NCBI GenBank assembly: GCA_002796835.1
Contig: LUGL01000026.1
Location: 13,070 to 77,069 of the forward strand
DNA: 64,000 nucleotides
Reading direction: 5' to 3'
Source of the DNA: Elainella saxicola E1
GTDB lineage: Bacteria; Cyanobacteriota; Cyanobacteriia; Elainellales; Elainellaceae
In this document: positions 34,171-42,258 of the stretch, piece after piece
Position numbering within the stretch: the stretch's first letter is position 1
How the letters are laid out: every line of letters begins with the position of its first letter
Made by a program: the position numbers and the translations under genes
Notes under the pieces: generated by a model
Databases searched by the model: none
What the model was told of the DNA's origin: nothing
Seen by the model: the letters and a program-made list of their open reading frames with translations, nothing else

Positions 34171-34383
34171 TCAGAAGATGGTTTGGAAAAGCCAATCATT
34201 AGGATTATATTTCTCCCAGCTTGTCCATCCTGACTGGTCTATTCTACGTAGATCGCAAATGAGTCTTGAACGCTGCGTTTCGGTCCCACCTGCGCGTAAA
34301 CGGCAGGCTAACTGATCAAGTCCGCTAAACCGGACTACACCTGGAAAACCTCTTGTAGTGCACTTTAGGGCAGTTTTTCCCAT
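34171..34383 (-). CDS. Possible 70-residue hypothetical protein or structured RNA upstream of moaA
   Basis: The ORF reads MGKTALKCTTRGFPGVVRFSG, then DQLACRLRAGGTETQRSRLICDLRRIDQSG, ending SGWTSWEKYNPNDWLFQTIF. The Trp-rich end looks protein-like, but I know no family and see no Shine-Dalgarno sequence. The same DNA carries two good hairpins (GTCCG/CGGAC at 34320-34335 and CCTGC/GCAGG at 34289-34307), so a non-coding RNA or leader is an alternative. It lies on the same strand as moaA, 78 nt upstream. Confidence 0.4.
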   Translation of the reverse strand: MGKTALKCTTRGFPGVVRFSGLDQLACRLRAGGTETQRSRLICDLRRIDQSGWTSWEKYNPNDWLFQTIF

Positions 34384-34468
34384 AGTCCGCGATTCATCTG
34401 CGGGCGGCTCAGCAACTGAGTTAGGCCTGAATTTGCGATCGACTGATCCTGATTAGGAACTCGATCGC

Positions 34469-35041
34469 TTATTTGGATTGCGTCTGAACTGCACCGAACC
34501 GATCGGGTGGCCAATAGCGCCAGAAGACCTTACCGATCAGATTTTTCTGAGGCAACACTCCCCAATAGTGACTATCCAGAGCATTGTTGCGATTGTCACC
34601 CAGCACAATCAGAGCACCAGCAGGGACGGCGATCGGCCCCCAATCATAGGTAGGTGCTTCAGTCAGATAAGGCTCGCTCAAAGGCCGCTGATTCACATAG
34701 ACCTTGCCCTGCTTCACTTCCACCACATCACCAGGCAATCCAATCACTCGCTTCACAAAAACTGTCTTTGCATCGAGCGGCATTATCCCTTGCAGCATTT
34801 GCGTCAATTGCATCGGCGGCTGGAAAATGACTAGATCCCCTCGCTGAGGTGCATTGCTCTGGTAATAGGCCCGATCGACAATAATTCGATCGTTCACTTG
34901 CAGCGTGGGCAGCATTGATTCGGAAGGAATGTAATAGGTCTTGTAGCGATCGGGCGAGCAGGCAGTGACCAAGCCCACTATGGCAGAGATCAGAATGGCC
35001 TGTTTCTTTAGATGCAAACGGACGATTGCAAGACAACTCAT
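34469..35041 (-). CDS. lepB: Signal peptidase I
   Basis: A 190-residue membrane serine protease that cleaves signal peptides of exported proteins. One N-terminal hydrophobic helix (KQAILISAIVGLVTACS) precedes the catalytic Ser in YYIPSESMLPTLQVNDR and the general-base Lys in TVFVKRVIGLPGDVVEV. Box E is GDNRNNALDSHYWGVL. The ATG at 35041 is preferred; the track's GTG at 35056 adds five residues. The TACS after the helix looks lipobox-like, but Cys there is probably incidental. Cyanobacteria often carry two lepB genes, of thylakoid and plasma membrane type; I cannot tell which this is. Confidence 0.93.
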   Translation of the reverse strand: MSCLAIVRLHLKKQAILISAIVGLVTACSPDRYKTYYIPSESMLPTLQVNDRIIVDRAYYQSNAPQRGDLVIFQPPMQLTQMLQGIMPLDAKTVFVKRVIGLPGDVVEVKQGKVYVNQRPLSEPYLTEAPTYDWGPIAVPAGALIVLGDNRNNALDSHYWGVLPQKNLIGKVFWRYWPPDRFGAVQTQSK

Positions 35042-35437
35042 AAGATTGCAGGGCACAGAGAACTAATCAATCTTCACCTTTGGCGATCGAGGCTATGATT
35101 TGGCCTAGCGAGCGTTGCCATCTTAAATATGATTAAGACGATCGACAGCCATAAGGTCAGCAGTAGAATGGAGAAATAGAAATTCTGTTTGTATTCTGTA
35201 TTCAGGCATAGCGCAGTTGCGGCCCAAAGCAGCACTGAATCGCCTTTTCATCCTTCTACCAACGATTAGCAATGATTAGGGAGAGAGGCTTCGTCTTTTT
35301 CTCAAGTTTTGTTAATCTAGGTAGGATATTCAGAAGCCATTAATTTTTTTAATTGAGCGTTTTAATTTTTCTGCATTCAAAGTTTTGAGTTCAAGCTATT
35401 TTGGTTTCTTTTCCAGAACTTACCTCAGGACGCACCA
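35042..35437 (+). promoter_or_regulatory. Divergent region upstream of guaA
   Basis: A 396-nt AT-rich stretch between lepB (minus) and guaA (plus). The last 130 nt contain several runs of T and TAATTTTTTTAATT near 35340. No purine riboswitch core is recognisable, no ORF is supported and no promoter is clear. Confidence 0.35.
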
Positions 35438-37045
35438 GTGACTCTCCAAACTGAACAATCCCCTGTACAATCGTCTGCAAATCAGCTCAATCGTCAGATG
35501 ATTGTCATCCTGGATTTTGGTTCCCAATACTCCGAACTCATTGCTCGCCGCATTCGCGAAACTCAGGTTTATTCTGAAGTTCTCTCCTACCGCACCACTG
35601 CGGAACAGTTGAGGCAGCTCAACCCCAAAGGCATCATTTTGTCAGGTGGCCCTAGCTCGGTCTATGACGAAGGTGCTCCCCACTGCGATCCAGAAATTTG
35701 GAACTTGAATCTTCCGATTCTGGGGGTCTGCTACGGTATGCAGCTCATGGTACAGCAATTGGGTGGGGGCGTTGAACGGGCTGACCGGGGCGAGTATGGC
35801 AAAGCATCAATTCACATTGATGACCCAACCGATCTATTTACCAATGTCGAAGATGGGTCCACGATGTGGATGAGCCATGGCGACTCTGTAAAATCTTTGC
35901 CGCCCGGTTTTGAACTCCTCGCTCATACAGATAACACGCCTTGTGCGGCGATCGCCCATCATGACCGTAAACTCTATGGCGTTCAGTTCCACCCGGAAGT
36001 GGTTCATTCTCTAGGCGGACAAGCGCTAATTCGTAACTTTGTTTATCACATTTGTGCCTGTGAGCCCACCTGGACCACCGCTGCATTTGTAGAAGAAACG
36101 GTGCGAGAAATCCGGGCCAGAGTCGGCGACAAGCGGGTTTTGCTGGCCCTTTCTGGCGGTGTGGATTCCTCCACCCTGGCCTTCTTGTTGCATAAGGCGA
36201 TCGGCGATCAGCTCACCTGCATGTTCATTGATCAGGGTTTTATGCGGAAAGGCGAGCCAGAGCGGTTGTTGAAACTCTTCCAAGAGCAGTTTCATATCGG
36301 CGTCGAATATGTGAATGCTCGCGATCGGTTTTTAGCCAAGCTCTCAGGCGTTGTCGATCCCGAAGAGAAGCGCAAACTGATTGGCCATGAGTTTATTCGT
36401 GTATTCGAAGAAGAATCGAAGCGGCTCGGACCATTCGACTATTTGGCACAGGGCACGCTCTACCCTGATGTGATCGAATCTGCTGATACCAACGTTGATC
36501 CTCAAACGGGTGAGCGGGTTGCCGTTAAAATCAAGAGTCATCATAACGTTGGCGGACTGCCCAAAGACTTGCAGTTTAAGCTCGTTGAGCCCCTGCGGAA
36601 ACTGTTTAAGGATGAAGTGCGGAAAGTTGGCCGATCGCTCGGTCTACCTGAAGAAATTGTGCAGCGTCATCCTTTCCCAGGGCCTGGGTTAGCGATCCGT
36701 ATTTTGGGCGACATCACCGACGAAAAGCTGGAAATTTTGCGCGACGCCGACCTGATTGTGCGTCAGGAAATCAACCGCTGTGGTTACTATCACGAACTGT
36801 GGCAGGCTTTCGCCGTGCTGCTGCCCGTACGGAGTGTGGGCGTCATGGGCGATCAGCGGACCTATGCTTATCCGATCGTGCTGCGATTTGTCACTAGCGA
36901 AGATGGCATGACCGCAGACTGGGCAAGAGTTCCTTATGACTTACTCGAAACCATTGCTAATCGCATTGTCAATGAAGTTTCGGGCGTCAACCGGGTGGTT
37001 TATGATGTTACCTCGAAGCCGCCGGGCACGATCGAATGGGAGTAA
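35438..37045 (+). CDS. guaA: GMP synthase (glutamine-hydrolysing)
   Basis: A 535-residue enzyme that converts XMP to GMP with glutamine and ATP. The N-terminal class I amidotransferase has [18 protein letters not shown], the nucleophile Cys in [11 protein letters not shown] and the His-Glu in [11 protein letters not shown]. The ATP-pyrophosphatase domain has the P-loop [15 protein letters not shown]. The dimerisation domain ends [14 protein letters not shown], the expected C-terminus. The start is GTG at 35438, giving about 20 extra N-terminal residues before the conserved IVILDFG; this extension is common in cyanobacteria. Confidence 0.97.
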   Translation: MTLQTEQSPVQSSANQLNRQMIVILDFGSQYSELIARRIRETQVYSEVLSYRTTAEQLRQLNPKGIILSGGPSSVYDEGAPHCDPEIWNLNLPILGVCYGMQLMVQQLGGGVERADRGEYGKASIHIDDPTDLFTNVEDGSTMWMSHGDSVKSLPPGFELLAHTDNTPCAAIAHHDRKLYGVQFHPEVVHSLGGQALIRNFVYHICACEPTWTTAAFVEETVREIRARVGDKRVLLALSGGVDSSTLAFLLHKAIGDQLTCMFIDQGFMRKGEPERLLKLFQEQFHIGVEYVNARDRFLAKLSGVVDPEEKRKLIGHEFIRVFEEESKRLGPFDYLAQGTLYPDVIESADTNVDPQTGERVAVKIKSHHNVGGLPKDLQFKLVEPLRKLFKDEVRKVGRSLGLPEEIVQRHPFPGPGLAIRILGDITDEKLEILRDADLIVRQEINRCGYYHELWQAFAVLLPVRSVGVMGDQRTYAYPIVLRFVTSEDGMTADWARVPYDLLETIANRIVNEVSGVNRVVYDVTSKPPGTIEWE

Positions 37046-37419
37046 TTGCAGGGTATCTTCTGCCTGAGTTAATCCTTCTGTATTTTCGACAAACCTCATT
37101 TTTAACGAACCCCTAATTTGCGGCGAAGATTCAGACACCAGGGATGCTTTCATTCAAGGGTTTGGATCTTCGTTTTTGTCTTTGTCCCTTTGCCATGACC
37201 ATTTTTTAAGGGCAGTTTTGCCAGAGCAGTTTTCCAGGACGACAGGAACTGCTACATATTCCCCAAGCTAAGCTAAAGCTGTGGAAAACTCTGGAAAAGT
37301 CTGTGGAAAACCCCGATCGGCCTGTGGAAAACAGGCAAAATTTCTGTGGAGAACTGGGGAAAAGCTGAATTTGCAACTACCGGACCAAATATTAGCTTGT
37401 TGTCGCCTCAGATGCAAGC
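37046..37419. other. Convergent intergenic region with DnaA-box-like cluster
   Basis: Between the 3' ends of guaA and the coiled-coil gene lie 374 nt without an ORF worth calling. Because both genes point inward, promoters are not expected here. It holds a pair of CAGTTTTGCC / CAGTTTTCC direct repeats (about 37213-37238) and the box cluster described next. Confidence 0.6.
37280..37363 (-). other. Cluster of six DnaA-box-like sequences (candidate oriC or DnaA-binding locus)
   Basis: TGTGGAAAA occurs at 37280, 37302 and 37323. One-mismatch forms occur at 37290 (TCTGGAAAA), 37345 (TGTGGAGAA) and 37355 (TGGGGAAAA). All point the same way and read TTTTCCACA on the minus strand, the DnaA box reported for cyanobacteria such as Synechococcus elongatus. 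The main boxes recur every 21-22 nt, two helical turns, which puts them on one face of the DNA. No dnaA or dnaN is in the window. An origin or titration site is an inference. Confidence 0.55.
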
Positions 37420-38016
37420 TCATCGATTCATTTGTCGCTTCAATTCTGCTAATTCTTCATCCATCTCCCATTGCTTAAAGGTCTGCTCCAACAGATCCGC
37501 AGCTGTTGAACCTTTAAAAGTAGTGCTTTGATTCCAACCTGTGGTTTGCCACTGTTGTTCTGCTTGCGTTGCGGTTTGGGCTTGATAACTAGCACGACTG
37601 GCTTGAGCCTCAGCCACTTTGGCGCTCACTTCCTTTTTGCGAACTTGGATTTGCTGTTGGAGTTCGATCGTCTGTTGAATTCGCTGCTGCACCACCTGCA
37701 TTTGGCCCCAGAGTTGGTTCCCTTCTCGTAACAAGGCAGCTTCACGCTCTTCTGCAGGCTTCACCAGGTCAAGACGTTGGGCATTTTTCGCTTTTTCAAT
37801 CCGGACATGCCAGCGTTGAATTTCTTGAGCCGTGGCCAAAATATTATCTTGCAGCTTTTTCTCTCTTAAACGCAGATCGCCCAATAATTTGACGGTTTCT
37901 TCTTCCTGTTCCCGCAAATTTTCTTCCAGCGCCTGTAATTCTAAATGGGGATTGTTGCGAAGAAACTCTTCTAATCGCATTTCCAAAAAATTGCTCAGAT
38001 CTTCAAACAGCCCCAT
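37420..38016 (-). CDS. Coiled-coil protein, TIGR04376-like cyanobacterial family
   Basis: A 198-residue protein that opens MGLFEDLSNFLEMRLEEFLRNNPHLELQALEENLREQEEE and continues as an almost unbroken coiled coil to about residue 160. The C-terminus DLLEQTFKQWEMDEELAELKRQMNR is also helical. The amphipathic start and long helices recall PspA/Vipp1-type membrane-binding proteins, though the sequence is distinct. I associate the opening with TIGR04376, found across cyanobacteria, with no settled function. It is encoded alone and converges with guaA. Confidence 0.82.
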   Translation of the reverse strand: MGLFEDLSNFLEMRLEEFLRNNPHLELQALEENLREQEEETVKLLGDLRLREKKLQDNILATAQEIQRWHVRIEKAKNAQRLDLVKPAEEREAALLREGNQLWGQMQVVQQRIQQTIELQQQIQVRKKEVSAKVAEAQASRASYQAQTATQAEQQWQTTGWNQSTTFKGSTAADLLEQTFKQWEMDEELAELKRQMNR

Positions 38017-38084
38017 TATTCATACTCCTAAGCCTGGTTGCTGACATCATCCTAGCAAGCGATCGCCCAATTGCAAGTCCTTCC

Positions 38085-39983
38085 TCAGTCAGGTGCTTGA
38101 ACGCGAATCTTCAACTCGTAAGTCGATCGTCCTGCTCCCTGGGATGATTGGGGTAACCGCGCCATTTGCATCAACCCCAAACGCAAGACCAGCTTGTACT
38201 CACCCGGATTTTGAGGAAACCGAATCTTCCCAGAGGCCACGGCTGTCTCACCCTGGACAATTTGTCCTGGTAAGTAAAGATAATTCAGTGATGTAACTTT
38301 AATTTGCTGGTCGTTTTGATCAAAGAACTCCACATGGACGATTGTCTGACCTTTCACCAGTCCAGTATCATAACCAAACCAGGCTGACTGTCCCCGATTC
38401 TGCAACTTTGCTCTCAGCAGAATTTCTTGGGAAGGTGGTACCTGTAGGACATTCGTGGCAGGAATGACTTGATTGTTTCCATCCTGGAGCTGCAAAATTT
38501 CGCCTTTCCAGCGACGACGATAAGCCTTTGTGTCGATCACAGGAGGATTCAGCGTAACTTTCAGGTTGCGGGCATGTCTTTCAATTGGACTATCTTGCCA
38601 ATCCCAAAAGCGACTTTGCTCAAATCCAGGTGTAATATCCCAAATATGAGGTTGGCTGAATGCACCGATGACCTGTACCAGCGTGGAGTACAACAACAAC
38701 AAACTAAAAGCAAGCCATATCCCAATCGATTGCAATCGAGACCTATACCTGCCGCCAAACAGAAACTCGATCAAGAAGTAACCGATGAGATAGCAAAAGA
38801 CGGGTAAGGTATCAATTAAAAAACGGGAGCCATAGGTAATTGCCCCCCACCAGGGTCGATAAAAGCAATATTGCAGGAATAAAATTCCGCAGGCTGCTAA
38901 CAGCAGGAGCAGTAATTTTTCGTCGGTTCGCTGACGGTGTTGAAAGATGCGATAAATTCCAGGAATAGCAGATAGCAGAATGGGTGAGAAAATTAAGGTG
39001 CCGCGTCCCGGACTGATTAACAGGCCAAAAAAAGCTTCCTTAAAGTAATCAACGCTAAATATATATTCGCCAGAGGTCTGCATTAAGGTGGAATATCCTC
39101 CAGCGATCGAGCTCTTTAAGCTAAAGCCAAAGTAGAAGATATTCCAGAACAGGTTGAATAAAGCTGAACTTGCACCAATCACCAACCAGATGACCTGCTT
39201 GCGGTAAGTGATACCCACATAGGCAAAGATCGCCAAAACAAACAATAAACCAGTCAAGCGAATGCTGGGTAATAAGCCGCAGAAGAAGCCAGCTACCAAA
39301 AGCAGCCCATGTCTCCTGGATGCTGTCGATCGCTCTGCTTTAAAAAGCGCCAGCATAATGCTGATTAAAGCGAGATTAAAGACGGTATGGGCCCATAATC
39401 CCTGCGCACTGATGGCCCAATTCAATGTAGCAAAGGCATAAATAAAGGTGGCGAATAAGGCAACGGATTTGTTGAATTTAATCTGAACGGCCAAATGAAA
39501 AATCATTACGGCTAAGGCCGTTAAGCAAGCCCCCGCTAGCTTCTCAAACTGTTGTCGCGTTGTCTCAAAAGCGGGATTTGTTAGATCAAGCGCAGGATTG
39601 GCAAATCCGCTTTGCAGCAATGCAATCCCTTTGAGATAAACGAAAAACAGGACATACAGCGGAAAACTGAGAATGGCTGGACCGATCGGATAGGCAGAGG
39701 TCAGATGTCCATTCGGGGCTTCTACAAAAAAATAGGGAATGCCATTCGCACCAAAAATGTCGTTAGGCATGTAATGATAGCTGTCCCGAAAGGCATCAAA
39801 ATTCAAACTGCCATTTTCCAACCAGTGAAAGGCTAGCAGACTGTTTGGGATACTATCGTTTGAACTAATAAGCTGCTGATTGCTGAGGTAGACAAACAGA
39901 GCGGTCAAGAAAACCAACCCGCATTCTAACCCTAGAGTATGTTTTGCGAGCATTAGTCTAATCTGAGTGAAATCCAGTTTCAT
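38085..39983 (-). CDS. Multi-pass membrane protein, GT-C-like putative glycosyltransferase
   Basis: A 632-residue protein with about ten or more membrane helices from residue 15 to about 430 (LECGLVFLTALFVYLS, FPLYVLFFVYLKG, HAVFN-like segments, GLLLVAGFFCGLLPSI, LLLLLLAACGILFLQYC, LAFSLLLLYSTLVQVIGAF). The first external loop has SSNDSIPNSLLAF, placing an acidic residue where GT-C lipid-linked sugar transferases have theirs. The C-terminal 170 residues form a soluble strand-rich domain (QILLRAKLQNRGQSAWFGYD). It probably builds or modifies a surface glycan. The neighbouring methyltransferases on the same strand fit that. Substrate unknown. Confidence 0.75.
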   Translation of the reverse strand: MKLDFTQIRLMLAKHTLGLECGLVFLTALFVYLSNQQLISSNDSIPNSLLAFHWLENGSLNFDAFRDSYHYMPNDIFGANGIPYFFVEAPNGHLTSAYPIGPAILSFPLYVLFFVYLKGIALLQSGFANPALDLTNPAFETTRQQFEKLAGACLTALAVMIFHLAVQIKFNKSVALFATFIYAFATLNWAISAQGLWAHTVFNLALISIMLALFKAERSTASRRHGLLLVAGFFCGLLPSIRLTGLLFVLAIFAYVGITYRKQVIWLVIGASSALFNLFWNIFYFGFSLKSSIAGGYSTLMQTSGEYIFSVDYFKEAFFGLLISPGRGTLIFSPILLSAIPGIYRIFQHRQRTDEKLLLLLLAACGILFLQYCFYRPWWGAITYGSRFLIDTLPVFCYLIGYFLIEFLFGGRYRSRLQSIGIWLAFSLLLLYSTLVQVIGAFSQPHIWDITPGFEQSRFWDWQDSPIERHARNLKVTLNPPVIDTKAYRRRWKGEILQLQDGNNQVIPATNVLQVPPSQEILLRAKLQNRGQSAWFGYDTGLVKGQTIVHVEFFDQNDQQIKVTSLNYLYLPGQIVQGETAVASGKIRFPQNPGEYKLVLRLGLMQMARLPQSSQGAGRSTYELKIRVQAPD

Positions 39984-40057
39984 GGAGCAAACCTCTAGAC
40001 TTACAACTCGCTGGCAGCCGCCCTGTAGCCACCATTTTTAGAGATGGATGACCAGAT

Positions 40058-41485
40058 TCAAGAGCGACTCAAATATAAATCCCAATAGCTCTCAACCCGT
40101 TCTGATAAACACCGATCGATCGAAATATCTTTGGCTTGCCCGTCGTAATCTACATAACGTAGCTTGAAGCCTTCCGCCTGAATATCTAATAGAAACGCTT
40201 TGGGATCTGGATAGCGCTTGACACCAAACTCCAGCACGATCACGATATTGGGATTTCTTCGCACCGTTTCTCGCATACCCAGCCAAGCCCCTTCCTCTGC
40301 CCCTTCTGTGTCAATTTTGACGAAATCGACCTGCGGCCAATCTGCAGTGAAGGTGTCAACGGTCACGGTTTCGACTTCCATCACTTCAGTGTTATCCGTT
40401 TCGCCAATATACATGGAGGCATGTCCCGTATTGCCCTTGGGCACCATTAACTTCACGCGCTCACCGTCGCGATCGGACACAGCCAGTGGCAAAACTCTAG
40501 CACGATCGTTGAATCCATTAACTTCCAGCGACTTGCTGACCAGATTCACCAGTTTATAGTTGGGTTCAAAGGCAGCCACTCGTCCATTCTTGCCGACTGC
40601 ACCTGCCATCACCAAGGCATAGTAGCCATGATTCGCCCCAATATCCAGACAGTGCCAACCCGGTTTCACCGTATGTAGCATCAGCATAGTAAGCCAGGGT
40701 TCCCAGTAACCATTCAGGCAAAGATGCGGCACAATTCCCACATCTGTTGTATCACCATAGAGAAAATATCTGGCCAATACCCGGCAGATCACCTGATGAT
40801 CGCCCAAGTAAGAGGTCTGACAGGCAGCGCGACAGGCTGTATTGAGTTCGGCCCAGGACATTTGAGCCAGGGGCGTACTATTAATCCAGGCACCCTGACC
40901 CACGCCCTGCTGTAATCCTTCTAGTTTGTTTTGCAACTGCCGAGAGGTTTTTTCAAGCTGTTGCACCCGATCGAGCATGCTTTGTAACTGCTTGGTATTG
41001 GCATCCACCCGGTCGGTACAGTCTAAAATGGCTTGCAATTGACTAGCTTGAGCTGCGGCATCTGCGCCAAACCAGCGTTTAAGCCGCTGTTGCCAGGAAG
41101 CAGGTTGATTTGCAGATCCTCTAGTCAGAGCCGCGACTGGATTAACTTGATCCAGAAAAGCTTGCCAGTGTTGCGGATTCAGGGCAGTATCCGGGACCTG
41201 GGTATGCTGGGTCAGAATTACAAAAACGGGATTGGCAAAGACGGGTCGGCGTTGATCGATCGCTTGCTTCAAAAAATTGCGGTTAAGTCTGCCTAGCGCC
41301 CCTTTGTGAATCACGAACCACTCGAACTGGTCTACATTTTGTCGATAAGTTGCGTCATATGAGACCAGATTCGGAAACGCAGGTTTGAACTTGACAGGGG
41401 CAAGCAACCGATCGCCAGCCTGAACATACTGTTTGACGAAGTTTTCTGCCTCTACCCAGAACAGATCCTCCCCTGACTTCCCCAT
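40058..41485 (-). CDS. FkbM-family methyltransferase with a novel N-terminal domain
   Basis: A 475-residue protein from the ATG at 41485; the 20 residues before it in the track look like leader. Residues 1-130 form a globular domain I do not recognise (EDLFWVEAENFVKQYVQAGDRLLAPVKF, FVIHKGALGRLN, FANPVFVILTQ). A coiled coil follows (RVDANTKQLQSMLDRVQQLEKTSRQLQNKLEGLQ). The C-terminal third is FkbM: GWHCLDIGANHGYYALVMA (SAM site), RVAAFEPN, and VDFVKIDTEGAEEGAWLGM. FkbM enzymes O-methylate sugars or other surface components. The first domain might bind the sugar substrate; that is a guess. Confidence 0.85.
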   Translation of the reverse strand: MGKSGEDLFWVEAENFVKQYVQAGDRLLAPVKFKPAFPNLVSYDATYRQNVDQFEWFVIHKGALGRLNRNFLKQAIDQRRPVFANPVFVILTQHTQVPDTALNPQHWQAFLDQVNPVAALTRGSANQPASWQQRLKRWFGADAAAQASQLQAILDCTDRVDANTKQLQSMLDRVQQLEKTSRQLQNKLEGLQQGVGQGAWINSTPLAQMSWAELNTACRAACQTSYLGDHQVICRVLARYFLYGDTTDVGIVPHLCLNGYWEPWLTMLMLHTVKPGWHCLDIGANHGYYALVMAGAVGKNGRVAAFEPNYKLVNLVSKSLEVNGFNDRARVLPLAVSDRDGERVKLMVPKGNTGHASMYIGETDNTEVMEVETVTVDTFTADWPQVDFVKIDTEGAEEGAWLGMRETVRRNPNIVIVLEFGVKRYPDPKAFLLDIQAEGFKLRYVDYDGQAKDISIDRCLSERVESYWDLYLSRS

Positions 41486-41595
41486 AGTTCGCTGCGCTGT
41501 TGACGATTTAAATTGCTTCCCCACAATACCGCAACAATGCCACAATACCGCAACCAGGTTTCAGAATCAGGGCCTATCAGCTATGCAAAGACGAC

Positions 41596-42201
41596 TCAAG
41601 CTTTGATGCCTTTCGTCACGGTGCAAAAGTTATTCATCCAAAGCTGAAAATAGCGATGATTAAAATTGCAAAATTGCGTTTCACCCACTAACACTCGCTT
41701 AAGGCGCGATCGATCATAATAGCGTTTGTGATCTCGGATCTCTCGCTCATCCACAATTTTGAGACGGTAAGAAAGAAACTCCAACACAGGCTGTGCCCAA
41801 ACTGAGGGAACCGTCAGCACTAATTTGCCATTCGGCTTTAATACCCGATGAATTTCTTGGAGAATTTGCTTTTCCTGCTCAATATGTTCTAAAACGGCCA
41901 GCATGGTGACTACATCAAAACTGGCATCCTCAAACGGTAGCTGATCGGCCAATCGTTGCTGCACGGTTTGAATATTCTCGAACTGCATTTCCTTAACTTT
42001 GAAGTCAACGCCCACTGCTCGATCGACCCGAGGTGCGATCGCCTTCAGAAACGAAGCGGCATGTCCACAGCCCACATCCAGCAATTGACACCCCACCGGA
42101 ATATGGGGCAGTACCTTTCGCAGTCGTAACCATCGCAGAAACGGTTCCAGTAATACTTCTTTGGCCAATGTTGCTACTCCTTCTGCATGGGATGAGATCA
42201 C
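41596..42201 (-). CDS. Class I SAM-dependent methyltransferase
   Basis: A 201-residue Rossmann-fold methyltransferase. Motif I is GCQLLDVGCGHAASFLKAI, followed by AVGVDFKVKEMQF, LPFEDASFDVVTMLAVLEHIEQE and EIHRVLKPNGKLVLTVPS, which together define the UbiE/Methyltransf_11 type. The C-terminal part has RDHKRYYDRSRLKRVL, often seen in methyltransferases of polysaccharide or lipid clusters. It lies between an FkbM gene and the large TPR gene on the same strand, so a role in surface glycan synthesis is plausible but not shown. Confidence 0.88.
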   Translation of the reverse strand: MISSHAEGVATLAKEVLLEPFLRWLRLRKVLPHIPVGCQLLDVGCGHAASFLKAIAPRVDRAVGVDFKVKEMQFENIQTVQQRLADQLPFEDASFDVVTMLAVLEHIEQEKQILQEIHRVLKPNGKLVLTVPSVWAQPVLEFLSYRLKIVDEREIRDHKRYYDRSRLKRVLVGETQFCNFNHRYFQLWMNNFCTVTKGIKA

Positions 42202-42258
42202 GCAATGTGATCCACACCTCGTCTGTGGAATAGCTTATCCCAAGTTACGGAACCCGCA

